Source of the DNA: Marinobacter sp. ATCH36
GTDB taxonomy: Bacteria; Pseudomonadota; Gammaproteobacteria; Pseudomonadales; Oleiphilaceae
Direction of reading: 5' to 3'
Assembly (NCBI RefSeq): GCF_023555055.1
Contig: NZ_JAMJPL010000001.1
Coordinates: 1,178,001 to 1,242,000, forward strand
Length of the DNA: 64,000 nucleotides
Below, piece by piece: positions 38,615-48,266 of this stretch. The notes beneath the pieces were generated by a model. That model saw only the letters and a program-made list of their open reading frames with translations. It was not told the DNA's origin and made no database searches. Numbering within the stretch: the first letter of the stretch is position 1; the number at the start of each line of letters is the position of its first letter. A program made the position numbers and the translations under genes.

Positions 38615-39955
38615 ATGGCCAAGCATGCGGTAGAAGCCAACTTTGATGGCCTGGTGGGGCCAACCCACAACTATGCCGGGCTGTCCTGGGGCAACGTGGC
38701 GTCGAAATCCAACGTTCGCTCCGTATCCAACCCCAGGGAAGCAGCCTTGCAGGGGTTGGCAAAGATGAAACGGCTGGCGGACCGGGGTTACATTCAGGGC
38801 GTGCTTCCGCCCCACGAGCGCCCCCATATCCCTACCTTGCAGGCATTGGGTTTCAGTGGTTCAGACGGTGAGATACTCAGGGCGGTCGCCGAACAGAGCC
38901 CGTCCGTTCTGGCGTCAGCATCTTCCGCGTCCGCCATGTGGACGGCCAACGCGGCAACCGTCTCGCCGAGTGCAGACACTGCCGACCACCGCGTGCACTT
39001 CACCCCGGCCAATCTGAGCGCCAAGTTCCACCGGTCCATTGAACATGTCGTGACGGGCAGGGCGCTGAAATCTATCTTCGCGGACGAATCCTGGTTTGCC
39101 CACCATCCCGCGTTGCCGTCGGTCAGCCAGTTCGGCGACGAAGGCGCGGCCAATCACACCCGCCTGTGCGGCGGCTACGGCGAACCGGGTGTGGAGTTAT
39201 TCGTCTACGGCCAGATCGCCTTCAATGAACAGGCCCCGGCCCCCAGGCTTTACCCTGCCCGCCAGACCCTGGAGGCCTCCCAGGCGATTGCCCGGCTGCA
39301 CGGCCTCAAAGACAGCCACGTGGTCTTTGCCCAGCAGAATCCGGATGCAATCGATGCCGGGGTGTTTCACAACGATGTCATCGCGGTGGGCAACGGCAAC
39401 ACCCTGTTCTACCACGAACTGGCGTTTCTCGATGAAGACAGTGTGCTGGCCGACATCCGCTCGCGCCTGACCGGAACGAAGCTGGAAGCGGTGCGGGTGA
39501 GCAGCGAGCAGGTGCCACTGGAAGACGCCGTGGCGTCGTACCTGTTCAACAGCCAGCTACTGAACACCCCGGATGGCATGATGTTGGCGGTACCGGGGGA
39601 GTGTCGCGAGGTTGAGTCGGTCAGCCGTTACCTGGACGAGCTGGTGGACGGCTCGGGCCCGATTACCTCGGTGGAGGTCTTCGACGTCAAACAGTCCATG
39701 CGCAACGGCGGCGGGCCGGCGTGTTTGCGTTTGCGAGTGGTACTGACCGACGACGAACTTAAGGCCATGCATCAGGGGGTAATGCTCACCGATGCGCTTT
39801 ACGAACGCCTGACCACCTGGGTAGAGGCGCATTACCGGGAAGAGTTGACCCAGGAAGATCTGAGTGACCCGATGTTGCTTGATGAAGTTCGCAAGGCGCT
39901 TGATGAGCTTACGGGCATACTCGGGCTTGGGTCTGTTTACGACTTCCAGCGTTAA
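38615..39955 (+). CDS. astB: N-succinylarginine dihydrolase
   Basis: This hydrolyses succinylarginine to succinylornithine, CO2 and two ammonia, the second AST step. The 446-residue product starts with the family opening [20 protein letters not shown] and has [27 protein letters not shown]-like sequence appears here as [13 protein letters not shown], followed by [10 protein letters not shown] and the catalytic Cys region [14 protein letters not shown] near residue 365. It is the last of the contiguous aruCFGDB genes; astE, expected next, is displaced to 44882-45916 on the other strand. The downstream TetR gene converges 14 bases away. Confidence 0.96.
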   Translation: MAKHAVEANFDGLVGPTHNYAGLSWGNVASKSNVRSVSNPREAALQGLAKMKRLADRGYIQGVLPPHERPHIPTLQALGFSGSDGEILRAVAEQSPSVLASASSASAMWTANAATVSPSADTADHRVHFTPANLSAKFHRSIEHVVTGRALKSIFADESWFAHHPALPSVSQFGDEGAANHTRLCGGYGEPGVELFVYGQIAFNEQAPAPRLYPARQTLEASQAIARLHGLKDSHVVFAQQNPDAIDAGVFHNDVIAVGNGNTLFYHELAFLDEDSVLADIRSRLTGTKLEAVRVSSEQVPLEDAVASYLFNSQLLNTPDGMMLAVPGECREVESVSRYLDELVDGSGPITSVEVFDVKQSMRNGGGPACLRLRVVLTDDELKAMHQGVMLTDALYERLTTWVEAHYREELTQEDLSDPMLLDEVRKALDELTGILGLGSVYDFQR

Positions 39956-39969
39956 ATCCTGGCCCAGGC

Positions 39970-40611
39970 TCAAGAAGCAATCGAAGAAGTCAGCATCTCC
40001 ATGGTGTGACGGATCAGGGACTCTGCAGGGAAGTTCTCTTCCTGGCCGCTTTCGGCCATTTCGCTCTGGCACAACATGATGACACCATGGAGCGCTCCGC
40101 GCAGGTATAACGCCGTTTCCGCCGGATCATGGATGCGGTCGCGGTTCATGGTGCCGTCTTCCAGGCCCAGGTTGATGGCACCCACCATCAGGTCCATGGT
40201 CTGTACCTTGCAGCAGAACATCTCACCGGCCAACTCGTCGTCTGCCTCCGCCATCGCCGTGGAGGCTGTCGTCAGGGCAGAGAAATAATCCGGCTGGTCA
40301 CGGTAGAACTGATAGTAAGCCACCCCCATGGCGCTGATCTGGGCAAGTCCTGTATCCGCCGTCTGGCGGGCTTCCTCGAAGCGGCGGCACAGGCTGTGGC
40401 CGGCGCGTAGCATTATCCCCCGCTGGATCGCCGCTTTGTCCTTGAAGTATACGTACAGCAATGCGCGGCTGAGGGCAGCCGTGCGCGCAATGTCATCCAT
40501 GGACGTGCGCTCGTAGCCTTTTTCAGAAAACACCAGTTCCGCAGCATCCAGAATGGCCTCGTATCTGGCCTGCTTTTCTTTCTCTCTACGGGTTTTTAAC
40601 GGCTCACTCAT
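39970..40611 (-). CDS. TetR family transcriptional regulator
   Basis: This is a probable repressor of the divergent RND efflux genes. The 213-residue product has an N-terminal TetR helix-turn-helix (about 15-60: ILDAAELVFSEKGYERTSM, then DIARTAALSRALLYVYFKDK) and an all-helical ligand-binding C-terminus. The divergent 165-base gap contains inverted repeats at 40675-40705 that overlap the efflux promoter, the usual layout for TetR control of pumps. The inducing compound is unknown. Confidence 0.9.
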   Translation of the reverse strand: MSEPLKTRREKEKQARYEAILDAAELVFSEKGYERTSMDDIARTAALSRALLYVYFKDKAAIQRGIMLRAGHSLCRRFEEARQTADTGLAQISAMGVAYYQFYRDQPDYFSALTTASTAMAEADDELAGEMFCCKVQTMDLMVGAINLGLEDGTMNRDRIHDPAETALYLRGALHGVIMLCQSEMAESGQEENFPAESLIRHTMEMLTSSIAS

Positions 40612-40674
40612 AGGGGATTCCGGATTATTGAGACAGCATTCTCATGATACATGGTTAGGGATGAAAGCCGATTA

Positions 40675-40712
40675 TTGACAAATTGTCAAAGAATGACATT
40701 ATGTCTGATAAT
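40675..40712 (+). promoter_or_regulatory. RND promoter with overlapping TetR-type operator
   Basis: TTGACAAATTGTCAA (40675-40689) is a perfect palindrome about one base, and GACATTATGTC (40695-40705) is another. Between them TGTCA-AAGAA-TGACA forms a third overlapping inverted repeat. TTGTCA (40683-40688) and GATAAT (40707-40712) at 18-base spacing make a good sigma-70 promoter toward the efflux genes, so a bound repressor would block it. Confidence 0.65.
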
Positions 40713-40776
40713 AAATTTTTGTCCATCGGATGGACGAGCAACAAAACATCATCAACATGGAAGAGAGGGCCTCTCA

Positions 40777-41856
40777 ATGAACACCTTCCGGCACCCCGCC
40801 ATCGTATCGCTTCTAGCTGTCGTTCTCCTGTTTGTCAGTGGCTGTAAATCCAGTGAGCCGGCTCCGGAACAGGGGGCAGTCCCCGTTACTGTGCGTGTCG
40901 CCGAGGTTACCGGCGGCCAGACGGAAGGTGTGTCGCTGCGGTTTTCCGGCATCGTGCGGGCGGCCCAGCGAGCGACGCTGACATTCCAGGTCAGCGGCAC
41001 CCTTCGTGAGCGGGCGGTTGAATTGGGGCAGACTGTGAAAACCGGTGATCAACTGGCCCGGGTGTACAACCCGGCACTGGAGCCGGCACGGGATTCAGCT
41101 GCGGCGCGGCTGGAAGAGCTCAGAACCCAACACGACCAGGCCAAACGTGAGTGGGAGCGCTCCCGTCAGTTGCATGAACGTGGCGTGGTATCGGAGCAGG
41201 GGCTTGAACAACTGGCGTCCCGGCGTGACAGCCTGAAGGCCAGTATGGCAACGGCGCAGGCGTCTCTCGCAGAAGCCACCCGCTTGCTGCAGGAGAGCGA
41301 GCTGAGAGCGCCATTCGATGGCCGGGTTGAGGCGTTGCTGGTAGAGCGGGACGAGTTTGTGGCGGCCGGACAGCCGGTAATGCGGCTGTCATCCCCCGAC
41401 GGTCGGGAGGTGGAAGTGCGGGTGCCCGCGTATATGCTCAACCATGTATCGCTGGGGCAGTTGCTGCCGGTCTGGTCGGTGCAGGAACGCGACCGCGCGC
41501 CGGAAACCGGATCGATTGTGGAAATTGCCCAGTCCGGTGGCGTTCGCGGTGAACTTCACCCGGTGCTGGTGAGCCTGCCAGTAGATACCCTTGAGCCCGG
41601 CGAGCCGGTAGAAGTGGGAATCACTCCCCGCGAGACAGTCGCCACAACTGTGCCCCTGTTGTCGGTGATGAAATCCAACGGCGGTGCCAGTGTGTTTCGC
41701 GTCTCCGATGGCGTAGTCCGCCGGGTGCCGGTCACTGTTCAGCGAATCATTGGTGAACGCGTTGTGGTGGATGCCAATGATCTTAGTGCCGGTGACAAGG
41801 TGGTATATGCCGGTATGACCCGGATTTCCGACGGCGATGCAGTGGAGGTGCGCTAA
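40777..41856 (+). CDS. RND efflux periplasmic adaptor (membrane fusion lipoprotein)
   Basis: This links an inner-membrane RND pump to an outer-membrane channel. The 359-residue product has a lipoprotein signal with Cys23 in VSGC, so it is probably lipid-anchored. A barrel-sandwich (lipoyl-like) hybrid domain follows, split by an alpha-helical hairpin with coiled-coil character (about 80-150), then beta-barrel and membrane-proximal domains. I choose ATG 40777 because the signal peptide starts there; the frame is open from 40651 with no supporting site. The stop shares a base with the permease ATG. Confidence 0.9.
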   Translation: MNTFRHPAIVSLLAVVLLFVSGCKSSEPAPEQGAVPVTVRVAEVTGGQTEGVSLRFSGIVRAAQRATLTFQVSGTLRERAVELGQTVKTGDQLARVYNPALEPARDSAAARLEELRTQHDQAKREWERSRQLHERGVVSEQGLEQLASRRDSLKASMATAQASLAEATRLLQESELRAPFDGRVEALLVERDEFVAAGQPVMRLSSPDGREVEVRVPAYMLNHVSLGQLLPVWSVQERDRAPETGSIVEIAQSGGVRGELHPVLVSLPVDTLEPGEPVEVGITPRETVATTVPLLSVMKSNGGASVFRVSDGVVRRVPVTVQRIIGERVVVDANDLSAGDKVVYAGMTRISDGDAVEVR

Positions 41857-44800
41857 TGTCAGTGCGCCTGCTGAACTTCCAACGCCTGCTGGGGATGGTT
41901 GTAACCATGCTCTGCCTTCTGGGTATCGCCGCCTACAGCACGATGCCCCGCCAGGAAGACCCTTCCTTCCCGTACCGTGCCGGCCTGATCACCATCAACT
42001 ATCCGGGTGCCAGTGCTGAGGCGGTGGAGCGCCTGGTCTTGCAACCGCTCTCAGACGAGCTTCGCCAGGTTGAGGAGGTGGATTTCTCCCAGGCCACTGC
42101 CCGCACCGGAGTGGCGGTTTTCAATGTTCGCCTGAACGACACCATCTACGATACCGATTCCGCCTGGGATCGGGTACGCCAGGCCATGGACCGGGCGCGC
42201 CTGGATTTCCCTGACGACGTCGGCCAGATGGTACTCGATGACCGTATGATTGATATCCCCGCCATCATCCTGGCGGTCAGTGGTTCCGGTTCGGTAACAG
42301 AGCTTAGCGAGGTAGCCGAGCGACTGAAGCAGAATCTGGCGGATATTCCCGGAGTTTCCCGTATTGAGCTGGACGGTGATGCGGACGAGCAGATCACCCT
42401 GGCGCTGGACGATGCCGCCATGTACCGGCTGGGTATATCACCGGCACGGGTGCTGGATACTCTTGCACGTCGTAATCAGACCACGCCCGGTGGTTTTATC
42501 GTGGCGGACGGTCGCCGCCTGTCGGTTTTGCCCAACAGTGAATTCACCAGTGTCGAAGCCATTCGCGCCACACCCATTGAGCTGCCGGACGGCTCCCAGG
42601 TCCCCCTGGCCGCGGCAGCGGAAGTCTGGCGGGGGCCAACTGAACCCCGGCAGCCCGAGGCCTGGTACGACGGCGAACGGGTGGTGCTGGTCTCCATGAT
42701 CATGGAGGAGGGCAGCACCGACGCCATCCGATTTGGCGAGCGAGTGCGAGAAAGGTTGTCAGTGGTTCGCGATGAATTCGCGCCTTACCAGATCCGCGAG
42801 ATGTTCTTTCAACCTGACAAAGTGGAAGAGCGGCTTGATAACCTGGCCTGGAGCCTGGTTCTGTCGGCCATTATTATTGTGGCGGTGGTCTTCACCGGCA
42901 TGGGTATCCGCATGGGTATTCTGGTGGCGTCGATCCTGCCGATGGTGGCGTTGATCAGTATCGGATTATATGACCTTGGCGGTGGGGTGCTGCACCAGAT
43001 TGCAGTGATCGGCATGGTGATTTCCCTGGGCATCCTGATCGATAACGCCATTGTGATTGTGGAAAGCATCCAGGGATACCTGGATAGCGGCATGCGCCGG
43101 CTGGACGCCCTGAAACGGTCCGTGCGTGAACTTGCTGGCCCGCTGGGGGCCTCGACGGGCACTACCATAGCGGCATTTATGCCGTTGCTGCTTTCCAAGG
43201 GTGGAACTGCAGACTTTACCCGCGGTGTGCCGGTGATGATCATGCTTACCCTGTCGGTAAGCTACTTGCTGGCGATCTCTGCCGTGCCCCTGCTGGCGGC
43301 CCGGTTTCTTAAACCGCGTAAAGTAGATGCAAGGGAAGACAGGCTGATTGGGCTTTCCCGTTTCCTCGGGGGGCTGGTGGCCAGGCGGCCGGGCACACTG
43401 ATATTAGCGGGTGCCGCACTTGTGGTTTTCAGCCTTTCCCTGACGCCGTTCATGAAGCAACAGTTTTTCCCCAACGCGGACCGCCCCCAGGTGGTGGTAG
43501 AGTTGTATATGCCGGAAGGCACCGACCAGGAACGCACTTCCAGTGTTGCGGCAGATCTTGAGCGGGCCATCCGCACTCGCCCGGAGGCGCTCCAGGTGCA
43601 TCGGTTTACCGGGTTTACCGGCCCCAGCTTCTACTACAACCTTCAGCGCGAACCCCAGGCGCCGAATCGCGGCCGGATTGTAGTATCGACACCCACCCTG
43701 GAGGACACCACCGGCCTGGTGCAGTGGATACGGAACCACGCGGCCCAGGAAATGCCCGAGCTGCAGGTAACCGCTGGCATCCTTGGCCAGGGGCCACCAC
43801 GGGCAGCGCCGGTGGAGGTAAGGGTCTACCATGCCAACGACGAAACCCGCGCCCAGGCAGTGGAACAGTTGTTTGCCGCTCTTCGTGGTGTTGAGGGCAC
43901 CGTGGATGTGCGCCATAACCTGGATATGGGGGTTCCCAGCATTGCCATCAATGTGGACGACGCCAGTGCCGCCCGTTTCGGCCTGAACCGGTCTGATGTG
44001 GCCCAGAGCCTGTATGGCCAGAGCTTTGGCGTGGTCGCGGAGCAATACCGGCAGGAGCAGGATCCGATCCCTCTGGTGCTACGATCCCGCGAGGGCACCA
44101 GCCTGTCGCTGCCAAGATTGCTGTCAGTGAACATTTACAACGATCAGGGTGACGCAGTGCCCTTGTCGGCTATTGCCTCGGTGGAAACCTCCTGGCAGTC
44201 CGCTGCCCGGTATCAGCGCAACGGCACCCGGATGAACACGGTCTGGTCCAACCTGCATACCGGTTACAGTTTCAGTCAGGCGCTTCAGGGGCTGGATGCA
44301 GCTCTTGAAGAGAACCCGTTACCGCCGGGAACCCGGCTGGAAATGGGCGGTGATGCCGAGGGCTCTGGCGATGCCAACAATGCCCTGCTGACCACGGCCC
44401 CGATCGGTGTGCTGCTGTTGCTGTTCTTCCTGCTGATACAGTTCAACTCCTTCCGTCGTGTTGGTGTCATTTTGCTGACGGTGCCGCTGGCGACGGTGGG
44501 TATCTTTCCGGGGCTGGTGTTCTCTGGATCGCCGTTCGGCTTTCAGTCGTTACTGGGTGTGATTGCGCTGGTAGGCATCGTCGTGAACAACGCCATCGTT
44601 CTGCTGGACGTCATGGACCGGGAACTGGAAAAAGGGGAAGCTATTCGTGATGCGGTTCGCAAGGCTGTAGAGCAACGCACACGGCCCATTTTGCTGACAA
44701 CCGGCACCACGGTTGCGGGCCTGCTGCCTCTGGCATTCTCCAGTTCGACATTGTGGCCGCCCATGGCATGGGCCATCATTTCGGGGTTGCTGGCCTCCAC

Positions 44801-44885
44801 GGTACTGACACTGCTGGTTGTGCCGTCTGTCTGCACCCGTGTGATCAGCTGCAAGGTGGCGGAGCCGGAGAATGCACCGGCCTAG
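41856..44885 (+). CDS. RND efflux permease
   Basis: This is a proton-driven inner-membrane pump of the AcrB/MexB superfamily (HAE1-like). The 1009-residue product has the duplicated 6+6 transmembrane layout with two large periplasmic loops. In the fourth helix the proton-relay region reads SLGILIDNAIVIVES, that is Asp-Asn rather than Asp-Asp, a variant seen in several RND subgroups. LLLSKGGTADFTRG and LLTTGTTVAGLLPLAF are typical. No outer-membrane channel gene follows, so a TolC-like partner must be encoded elsewhere. It overlaps astE tail-to-tail by four bases. The substrate is unknown. Confidence 0.92.
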   Translation: MSVRLLNFQRLLGMVVTMLCLLGIAAYSTMPRQEDPSFPYRAGLITINYPGASAEAVERLVLQPLSDELRQVEEVDFSQATARTGVAVFNVRLNDTIYDTDSAWDRVRQAMDRARLDFPDDVGQMVLDDRMIDIPAIILAVSGSGSVTELSEVAERLKQNLADIPGVSRIELDGDADEQITLALDDAAMYRLGISPARVLDTLARRNQTTPGGFIVADGRRLSVLPNSEFTSVEAIRATPIELPDGSQVPLAAAAEVWRGPTEPRQPEAWYDGERVVLVSMIMEEGSTDAIRFGERVRERLSVVRDEFAPYQIREMFFQPDKVEERLDNLAWSLVLSAIIIVAVVFTGMGIRMGILVASILPMVALISIGLYDLGGGVLHQIAVIGMVISLGILIDNAIVIVESIQGYLDSGMRRLDALKRSVRELAGPLGASTGTTIAAFMPLLLSKGGTADFTRGVPVMIMLTLSVSYLLAISAVPLLAARFLKPRKVDAREDRLIGLSRFLGGLVARRPGTLILAGAALVVFSLSLTPFMKQQFFPNADRPQVVVELYMPEGTDQERTSSVAADLERAIRTRPEALQVHRFTGFTGPSFYYNLQREPQAPNRGRIVVSTPTLEDTTGLVQWIRNHAAQEMPELQVTAGILGQGPPRAAPVEVRVYHANDETRAQAVEQLFAALRGVEGTVDVRHNLDMGVPSIAINVDDASAARFGLNRSDVAQSLYGQSFGVVAEQYRQEQDPIPLVLRSREGTSLSLPRLLSVNIYNDQGDAVPLSAIASVETSWQSAARYQRNGTRMNTVWSNLHTGYSFSQALQGLDAALEENPLPPGTRLEMGGDAEGSGDANNALLTTAPIGVLLLLFFLLIQFNSFRRVGVILLTVPLATVGIFPGLVFSGSPFGFQSLLGVIALVGIVVNNAIVLLDVMDRELEKGEAIRDAVRKAVEQRTRPILLTTGTTVAGLLPLAFSSSTLWPPMAWAIISGLLASTVLTLLVVPSVCTRVISCKVAEPENAPA

Positions 44886-45916
44886 TTGCGGTGCTTTACC
44901 ATCAGGCCGGCTCGCTGGCCCACCGGCACGTGGCGGTTCGGGAAGATAATGCCTTCGGGTGAATCGCCCACCATGTGGCAGGTGGTGTTGTCTTCCCAGA
45001 TCACCGTGCCCGGGTCGTACATGGTGAAATTGGCCACATCATCGGGTACATGAAAGCGGAAGCTGTCGCCGGTATTGATGATTTCATGTACCACCTCGAA
45101 CACCGTTATCTGCCCCGATGCCAGATCTAGGTGCGGTGGCTTTTCCCCTTTCATCCGCCGCCGTAAGGCGTTGCTGATGCCTGTAAACCGGATGAGATCG
45201 TTTTGCCCGAAAGGCCGTACTTTACCCAGTTCTACAGTAAAGCTTTCCGCACCGAGTGTGGTTGAGGAAAACGACGCAAACGTGGTTCCCTCGCGGTGTT
45301 GTAGCAGCAGGGTGTCTACCTCTGCCTCCAACAGGAACTCAACTTGCGCCCGGGGGACATCCCGCCCGTCAACAAATGGGTAAAGCGCAAACTTTTCCCG
45401 CAGGGAAGGGCGGATGGCGGTGTGTAAGTCGTAGTGACAGAGGTTGGTGGGATGCCTTGCGGCAAAAGCGTCGCAAGCCCGCTCCAGCGCTCGCGCCCGT
45501 TCCGCCTCGGGACAGTCGCGGTATTCGGGTTTGCGGTGAGCACCACCGAACAGCCGGTTGAGATTCACATCGATAAACCGCTTGCCGACGTCCATCGCGG
45601 GTGGGTTGCCCAGAATCAGTAACACCGGGCAGGCCAGTTGCCATTGGCCATCAAACAATTCATTCAGCAGATTGTTCAGAACCTCAATGGGTGCTGTTTC
45701 ATTACCATGAACACCGGCGGAAACAATCAGCGACTCATTATTGGGGTTGGAGCGGCCTGCCGGCGGCTCCAGATACAGCAGCCCACTGTCCTGCAGCTGC
45801 AGCCCGGTACCATCGTTCAGCACGACAACGGTTTCGGATGCCGCATGTTTGGCGGTAGACAGGGTGTGGGCAAGCCAGTCGCGACCAGGACCGAAAAGCA
45901 ACTCACGTACACTCAT
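44882..45916 (-). CDS. astE: Succinylglutamate desuccinylase
   Basis: This zinc enzyme releases succinate and glutamate in the last AST step. The 344-residue product has the carboxypeptidase-like motifs GVHGNETAPIE (metal His and Glu), GKRFIDVNLNRLF and YDLHTAIR (metal His), with a C-terminal barrel. It is encoded opposite to the other AST genes and 36 bases downstream of an aot-type permease gene, so it is probably expressed with the importer. An AotO-like role is conceivable, since an AstE-like protein sits in the Pseudomonas aot operon, but no other astE is in the window and all motifs fit AstE. Confidence 0.92.
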   Translation of the reverse strand: MSVRELLFGPGRDWLAHTLSTAKHAASETVVVLNDGTGLQLQDSGLLYLEPPAGRSNPNNESLIVSAGVHGNETAPIEVLNNLLNELFDGQWQLACPVLLILGNPPAMDVGKRFIDVNLNRLFGGAHRKPEYRDCPEAERARALERACDAFAARHPTNLCHYDLHTAIRPSLREKFALYPFVDGRDVPRAQVEFLLEAEVDTLLLQHREGTTFASFSSTTLGAESFTVELGKVRPFGQNDLIRFTGISNALRRRMKGEKPPHLDLASGQITVFEVVHEIINTGDSFRFHVPDDVANFTMYDPGTVIWEDNTTCHMVGDSPEGIIFPNRHVPVGQRAGLMVKHRN

Positions 45917-45952
45917 GTGATTCTCCCGGCCTCCTTTGCACCTTACGCCATG

Positions 45953-46675
45953 TCAGCCGCTGACTGGCCGTTGATGCTGCAATAAATAATTTTCCAGTTT
46001 GCGGAACGCGAATACCAGTAAAAAGGTGAGCGCCATATACAGCAGCGCCACGAAAATAAAGGCATCAAATGGCGCATAGAACCGGGAATAGATATTCCTT
46101 GCAGCCCCGGTTAGATCCACCAGCGTGACAACGCTGGCAATCGCACTGGAATGAAGCATGAAAATGACCTCATTAGAGTACGCTTGCACCGCCCGACGAG
46201 CAGCGCTGGGCAGAATAATCCGGCGCATCCGCATTGCCCAGCTCATGCCGTAGGCCTTCGCCGCCTCAATCTCGCCGCTGGGTGTTGCCACGATGGCACC
46301 GCGAATGATTTCCGCGGTGTAGGCCGCGGTGTTCAGGGTGAACGCCAGAAGGGCGGGGTAAAAGGCCTCCCGGAAGATGTCCCACCAGAACGTTTGCTGT
46401 ATACCGTGAATCTGGGCCAGGCCGTAGTAGATGATGTAGAGCTGAATCAGCAGTGGGGTGCCCCGGAACAGGTAAGTGTAGAACCACACAGGGCCATTAA
46501 TCAGCGGGTTTTTCGACGTGCGCATGATTGCCAGCGGAACGGCCAGCACCAGACCGAGAATCAGTGACAGGAAGACCAGTTGCACCGTGGTAACCATGCC
46601 GCCCCAGTATTCCATGATGGTCGACGCGGTAAAGATATCGTTTCGGTTGAGCAGTTCAGCGATAAAGTCTGGCAT
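45953..46675 (-). CDS. aotM: Basic amino acid ABC transporter permease (HisM/AotM-like)
   Basis: This is one of two permeases of a polar amino-acid importer. The 240-residue product has five hydrophobic segments and the conserved cytoplasmic motif EIEAAKAYGMSWAMRMRRIILPSAARRA (here given as EIEAAKAYGMSW and RRIILPSAARRA), plus YTYLFRGTPLLIQLY near residue 66, typical of HisM. It starts three bases after aotQ and is followed by astE. Arginine/ornithine specificity is inferred from the link to astE. Confidence 0.9.
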   Translation of the reverse strand: MPDFIAELLNRNDIFTASTIMEYWGGMVTTVQLVFLSLILGLVLAVPLAIMRTSKNPLINGPVWFYTYLFRGTPLLIQLYIIYYGLAQIHGIQQTFWWDIFREAFYPALLAFTLNTAAYTAEIIRGAIVATPSGEIEAAKAYGMSWAMRMRRIILPSAARRAVQAYSNEVIFMLHSSAIASVVTLVDLTGAARNIYSRFYAPFDAFIFVALLYMALTFLLVFAFRKLENYLLQHQRPVSG

Positions 46676-46678
46676 ACA

Positions 46679-47383
46679 TCAGCTCCCTTGCACCACGCCA
46701 ACATTGGCGCGTTTGGTGAGCCACTTTATAAACAGCTCGGAAACCGCCGTCAGGCTGAGGTAGACAAACGCCACTGGAATGAAAAAGTGGAACGGCATGC
46801 GCTCTGCCTTGGCCGCCTCTTCCGCAACCCGCACCATATCCGTCAGGCCGATAATGGATACCAGTGCGGTGGTTTTCAGCAACACCTGCCAGTTATTACC
46901 AATACCGGGCAGGGCATGGCGCAGCATTTGCGGGAATATGATTCTGTGGAATGTGCGCCAGCGGCTGAAGCCATAGGCGCGGGCGGCTTCAATCTGGCCA
47001 TTTTCAACCGCCAGAAAGGCACCACGAAAGGTTTCTGCCATGTAGGCGCCGAAAATAAGCCCGATAGTCAGAACGCCGGCGATAAACGGATCAAACTGGA
47101 AGAAGAAATCCACGCCATAGGCGTCATACAGATAATCTGACAGGTTGTTAACGGCCACCTGACCACCGTAGTAAAACAGCAACATCATCACCAGATCCGG
47201 TACGCCACGAATCAGGGTGGTGTAGGTAGTGGCTACTCCAATGGCCACGCGGCTTTTGGACAGTTTGGCAGAAGCGCCGATCAGCCCTAGGATCACCGCG
47301 AGGGCAAGGGAAAGGAGGGCCAGTTCGATGGTGACTACGGCCCCATCCAGCAGGGCCGGCCCATAGCCTTTCAAGTCGATCAT
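46679..47383 (-). CDS. aotQ: Basic amino acid ABC transporter permease (HisQ/AotQ-like)
   Basis: This is the partner permease. The 234-residue product has TTYTTLIRGVPDLVMMLLFYYGG and the EAA-loop IEAARAYGFSRWRTFHRI, both characteristic of HisQ-type permeases (the first quoted motif is split as TTYTTLIRGVPD and LVMMLLFYYGG). Five transmembrane segments are predicted by eye. It follows the binding-protein gene after 51 bases that contain a hairpin, and ends three bases before aotM. Confidence 0.9.
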   Translation of the reverse strand: MIDLKGYGPALLDGAVVTIELALLSLALAVILGLIGASAKLSKSRVAIGVATTYTTLIRGVPDLVMMLLFYYGGQVAVNNLSDYLYDAYGVDFFFQFDPFIAGVLTIGLIFGAYMAETFRGAFLAVENGQIEAARAYGFSRWRTFHRIIFPQMLRHALPGIGNNWQVLLKTTALVSIIGLTDMVRVAEEAAKAERMPFHFFIPVAFVYLSLTAVSELFIKWLTKRANVGVVQGS

Positions 47384-47401
47384 GGGAATATCCGGTTAGC
47401 A

Positions 47402-47424
47402 GGGGCAACCACAAAGGCTGCCCC
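47402..47424 (-). other. Hairpin between the binding-protein and permease genes
   Basis: GGGGCAACC (47402-47410) pairs with GGCTGCCCC (47416-47424), a nine-pair stem with one wobble and a five-base loop, just after the aotJ stop. There is no T run, so it more likely protects the 3' end of the aotJ message, or reduces read-through, than terminates fully. Confidence 0.6.
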
Positions 47425-47434
47425 CGAGCCAGTT

Positions 47435-48187
47435 TTACATCTTGATGTCGTAAGCGAAGTACTTGTCCATGATGGTGTCGTAGGTACCATCTTCCTTCAG
47501 GGTGGCCAGAGCCGCGTTCACTTCTTTGGCCAGGTCTTCGTCACGCTTGCGCATGGCTACGCCGACACCCTCGCCGAGCTTGACCTGCTCACCGACTTCC
47601 TTGAAGCCATCCTTGCTCATTACGGTCTGTTCGCCAACCGGGTAATCCAGAAACACCACGTCCAGGCGCTGGCCTTCCAGGTCGAGAACCATGTCATCTG
47701 CGGTGGTGTAACGCTTGATGGAGACTACGCCGCCCATTTCCTCGGTCACATAGGTGTCCATGGTGGTGCCGCGCTGCACGCCAACGGTCATACCTTCCAT
47801 GGCTTCCATGTCGGTGACGTCGGTATCGAAGTCTTCACGAGCAAACCAGCCACCCGGGGTGTTGTAGTAAGGCTCAGAAAACAGAACACGCTCCGCACGC
47901 TCCGGGGTGATCGACATGGAAGACATGATCAGATCGAACTTGCGTGCCATCAGGCCCGGGATCATGCCGTCCCAGGCCTGGATGACGAACTCGCAATTGG
48001 CGTTCATCTCTTCACACATGGCTTCTGCCAGTTCCACTTCAAAACCGGTCAGTTCACCGTTTTCATCCTTGTATTCGAACGGCTCGTAGGGCACGTCGAA
48101 TGCGATGCGAAGATTTCGTTCCTGGGCGTGGGCGACGCCTGCCATCATGGCCAGGACAACGCTTGCTGCAACAATCAGTTTTCTCAT
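47435..48187 (-). CDS. aotJ: Arginine/ornithine-type periplasmic binding protein
   Basis: This is the periplasmic receptor of the importer (type II periplasmic-binding fold, bacterial solute-binding family 3). The 250-residue product has a signal peptide (about 1-21, ending AHA) and the family opening LRIAFDVPYEPFEYKDENGE. It also has GFEVELAEAMCEEMNANCEFV and FDLIMSSMSITPERAERVLFS (the latter split as FDLIMSSMSI and TPERAERVLFS). These match lysine/arginine/ornithine-binding proteins. GGAGAAG precedes the ATG. It lies between aotP and aotQ. Confidence 0.92.
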   Translation of the reverse strand: MRKLIVAASVVLAMMAGVAHAQERNLRIAFDVPYEPFEYKDENGELTGFEVELAEAMCEEMNANCEFVIQAWDGMIPGLMARKFDLIMSSMSITPERAERVLFSEPYYNTPGGWFAREDFDTDVTDMEAMEGMTVGVQRGTTMDTYVTEEMGGVVSIKRYTTADDMVLDLEGQRLDVVFLDYPVGEQTVMSKDGFKEVGEQVKLGEGVGVAMRKRDEDLAKEVNAALATLKEDGTYDTIMDKYFAYDIKM

Positions 48188-48266
48188 GAGTCACTTCTCC
48201 AGTAGTCAGCCTTGTGGGCTTTATTATCGGCAGTGGTCTGCCTTATTTTGCAAGATAGCATGCACG

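Noticed and set aside
44882-45916. astE as the AotO component of an aot operon
   Set aside because: Position fits, but the metal-binding and substrate motifs match AstE and no other astE is present in the window, so the AST assignment is preferred.
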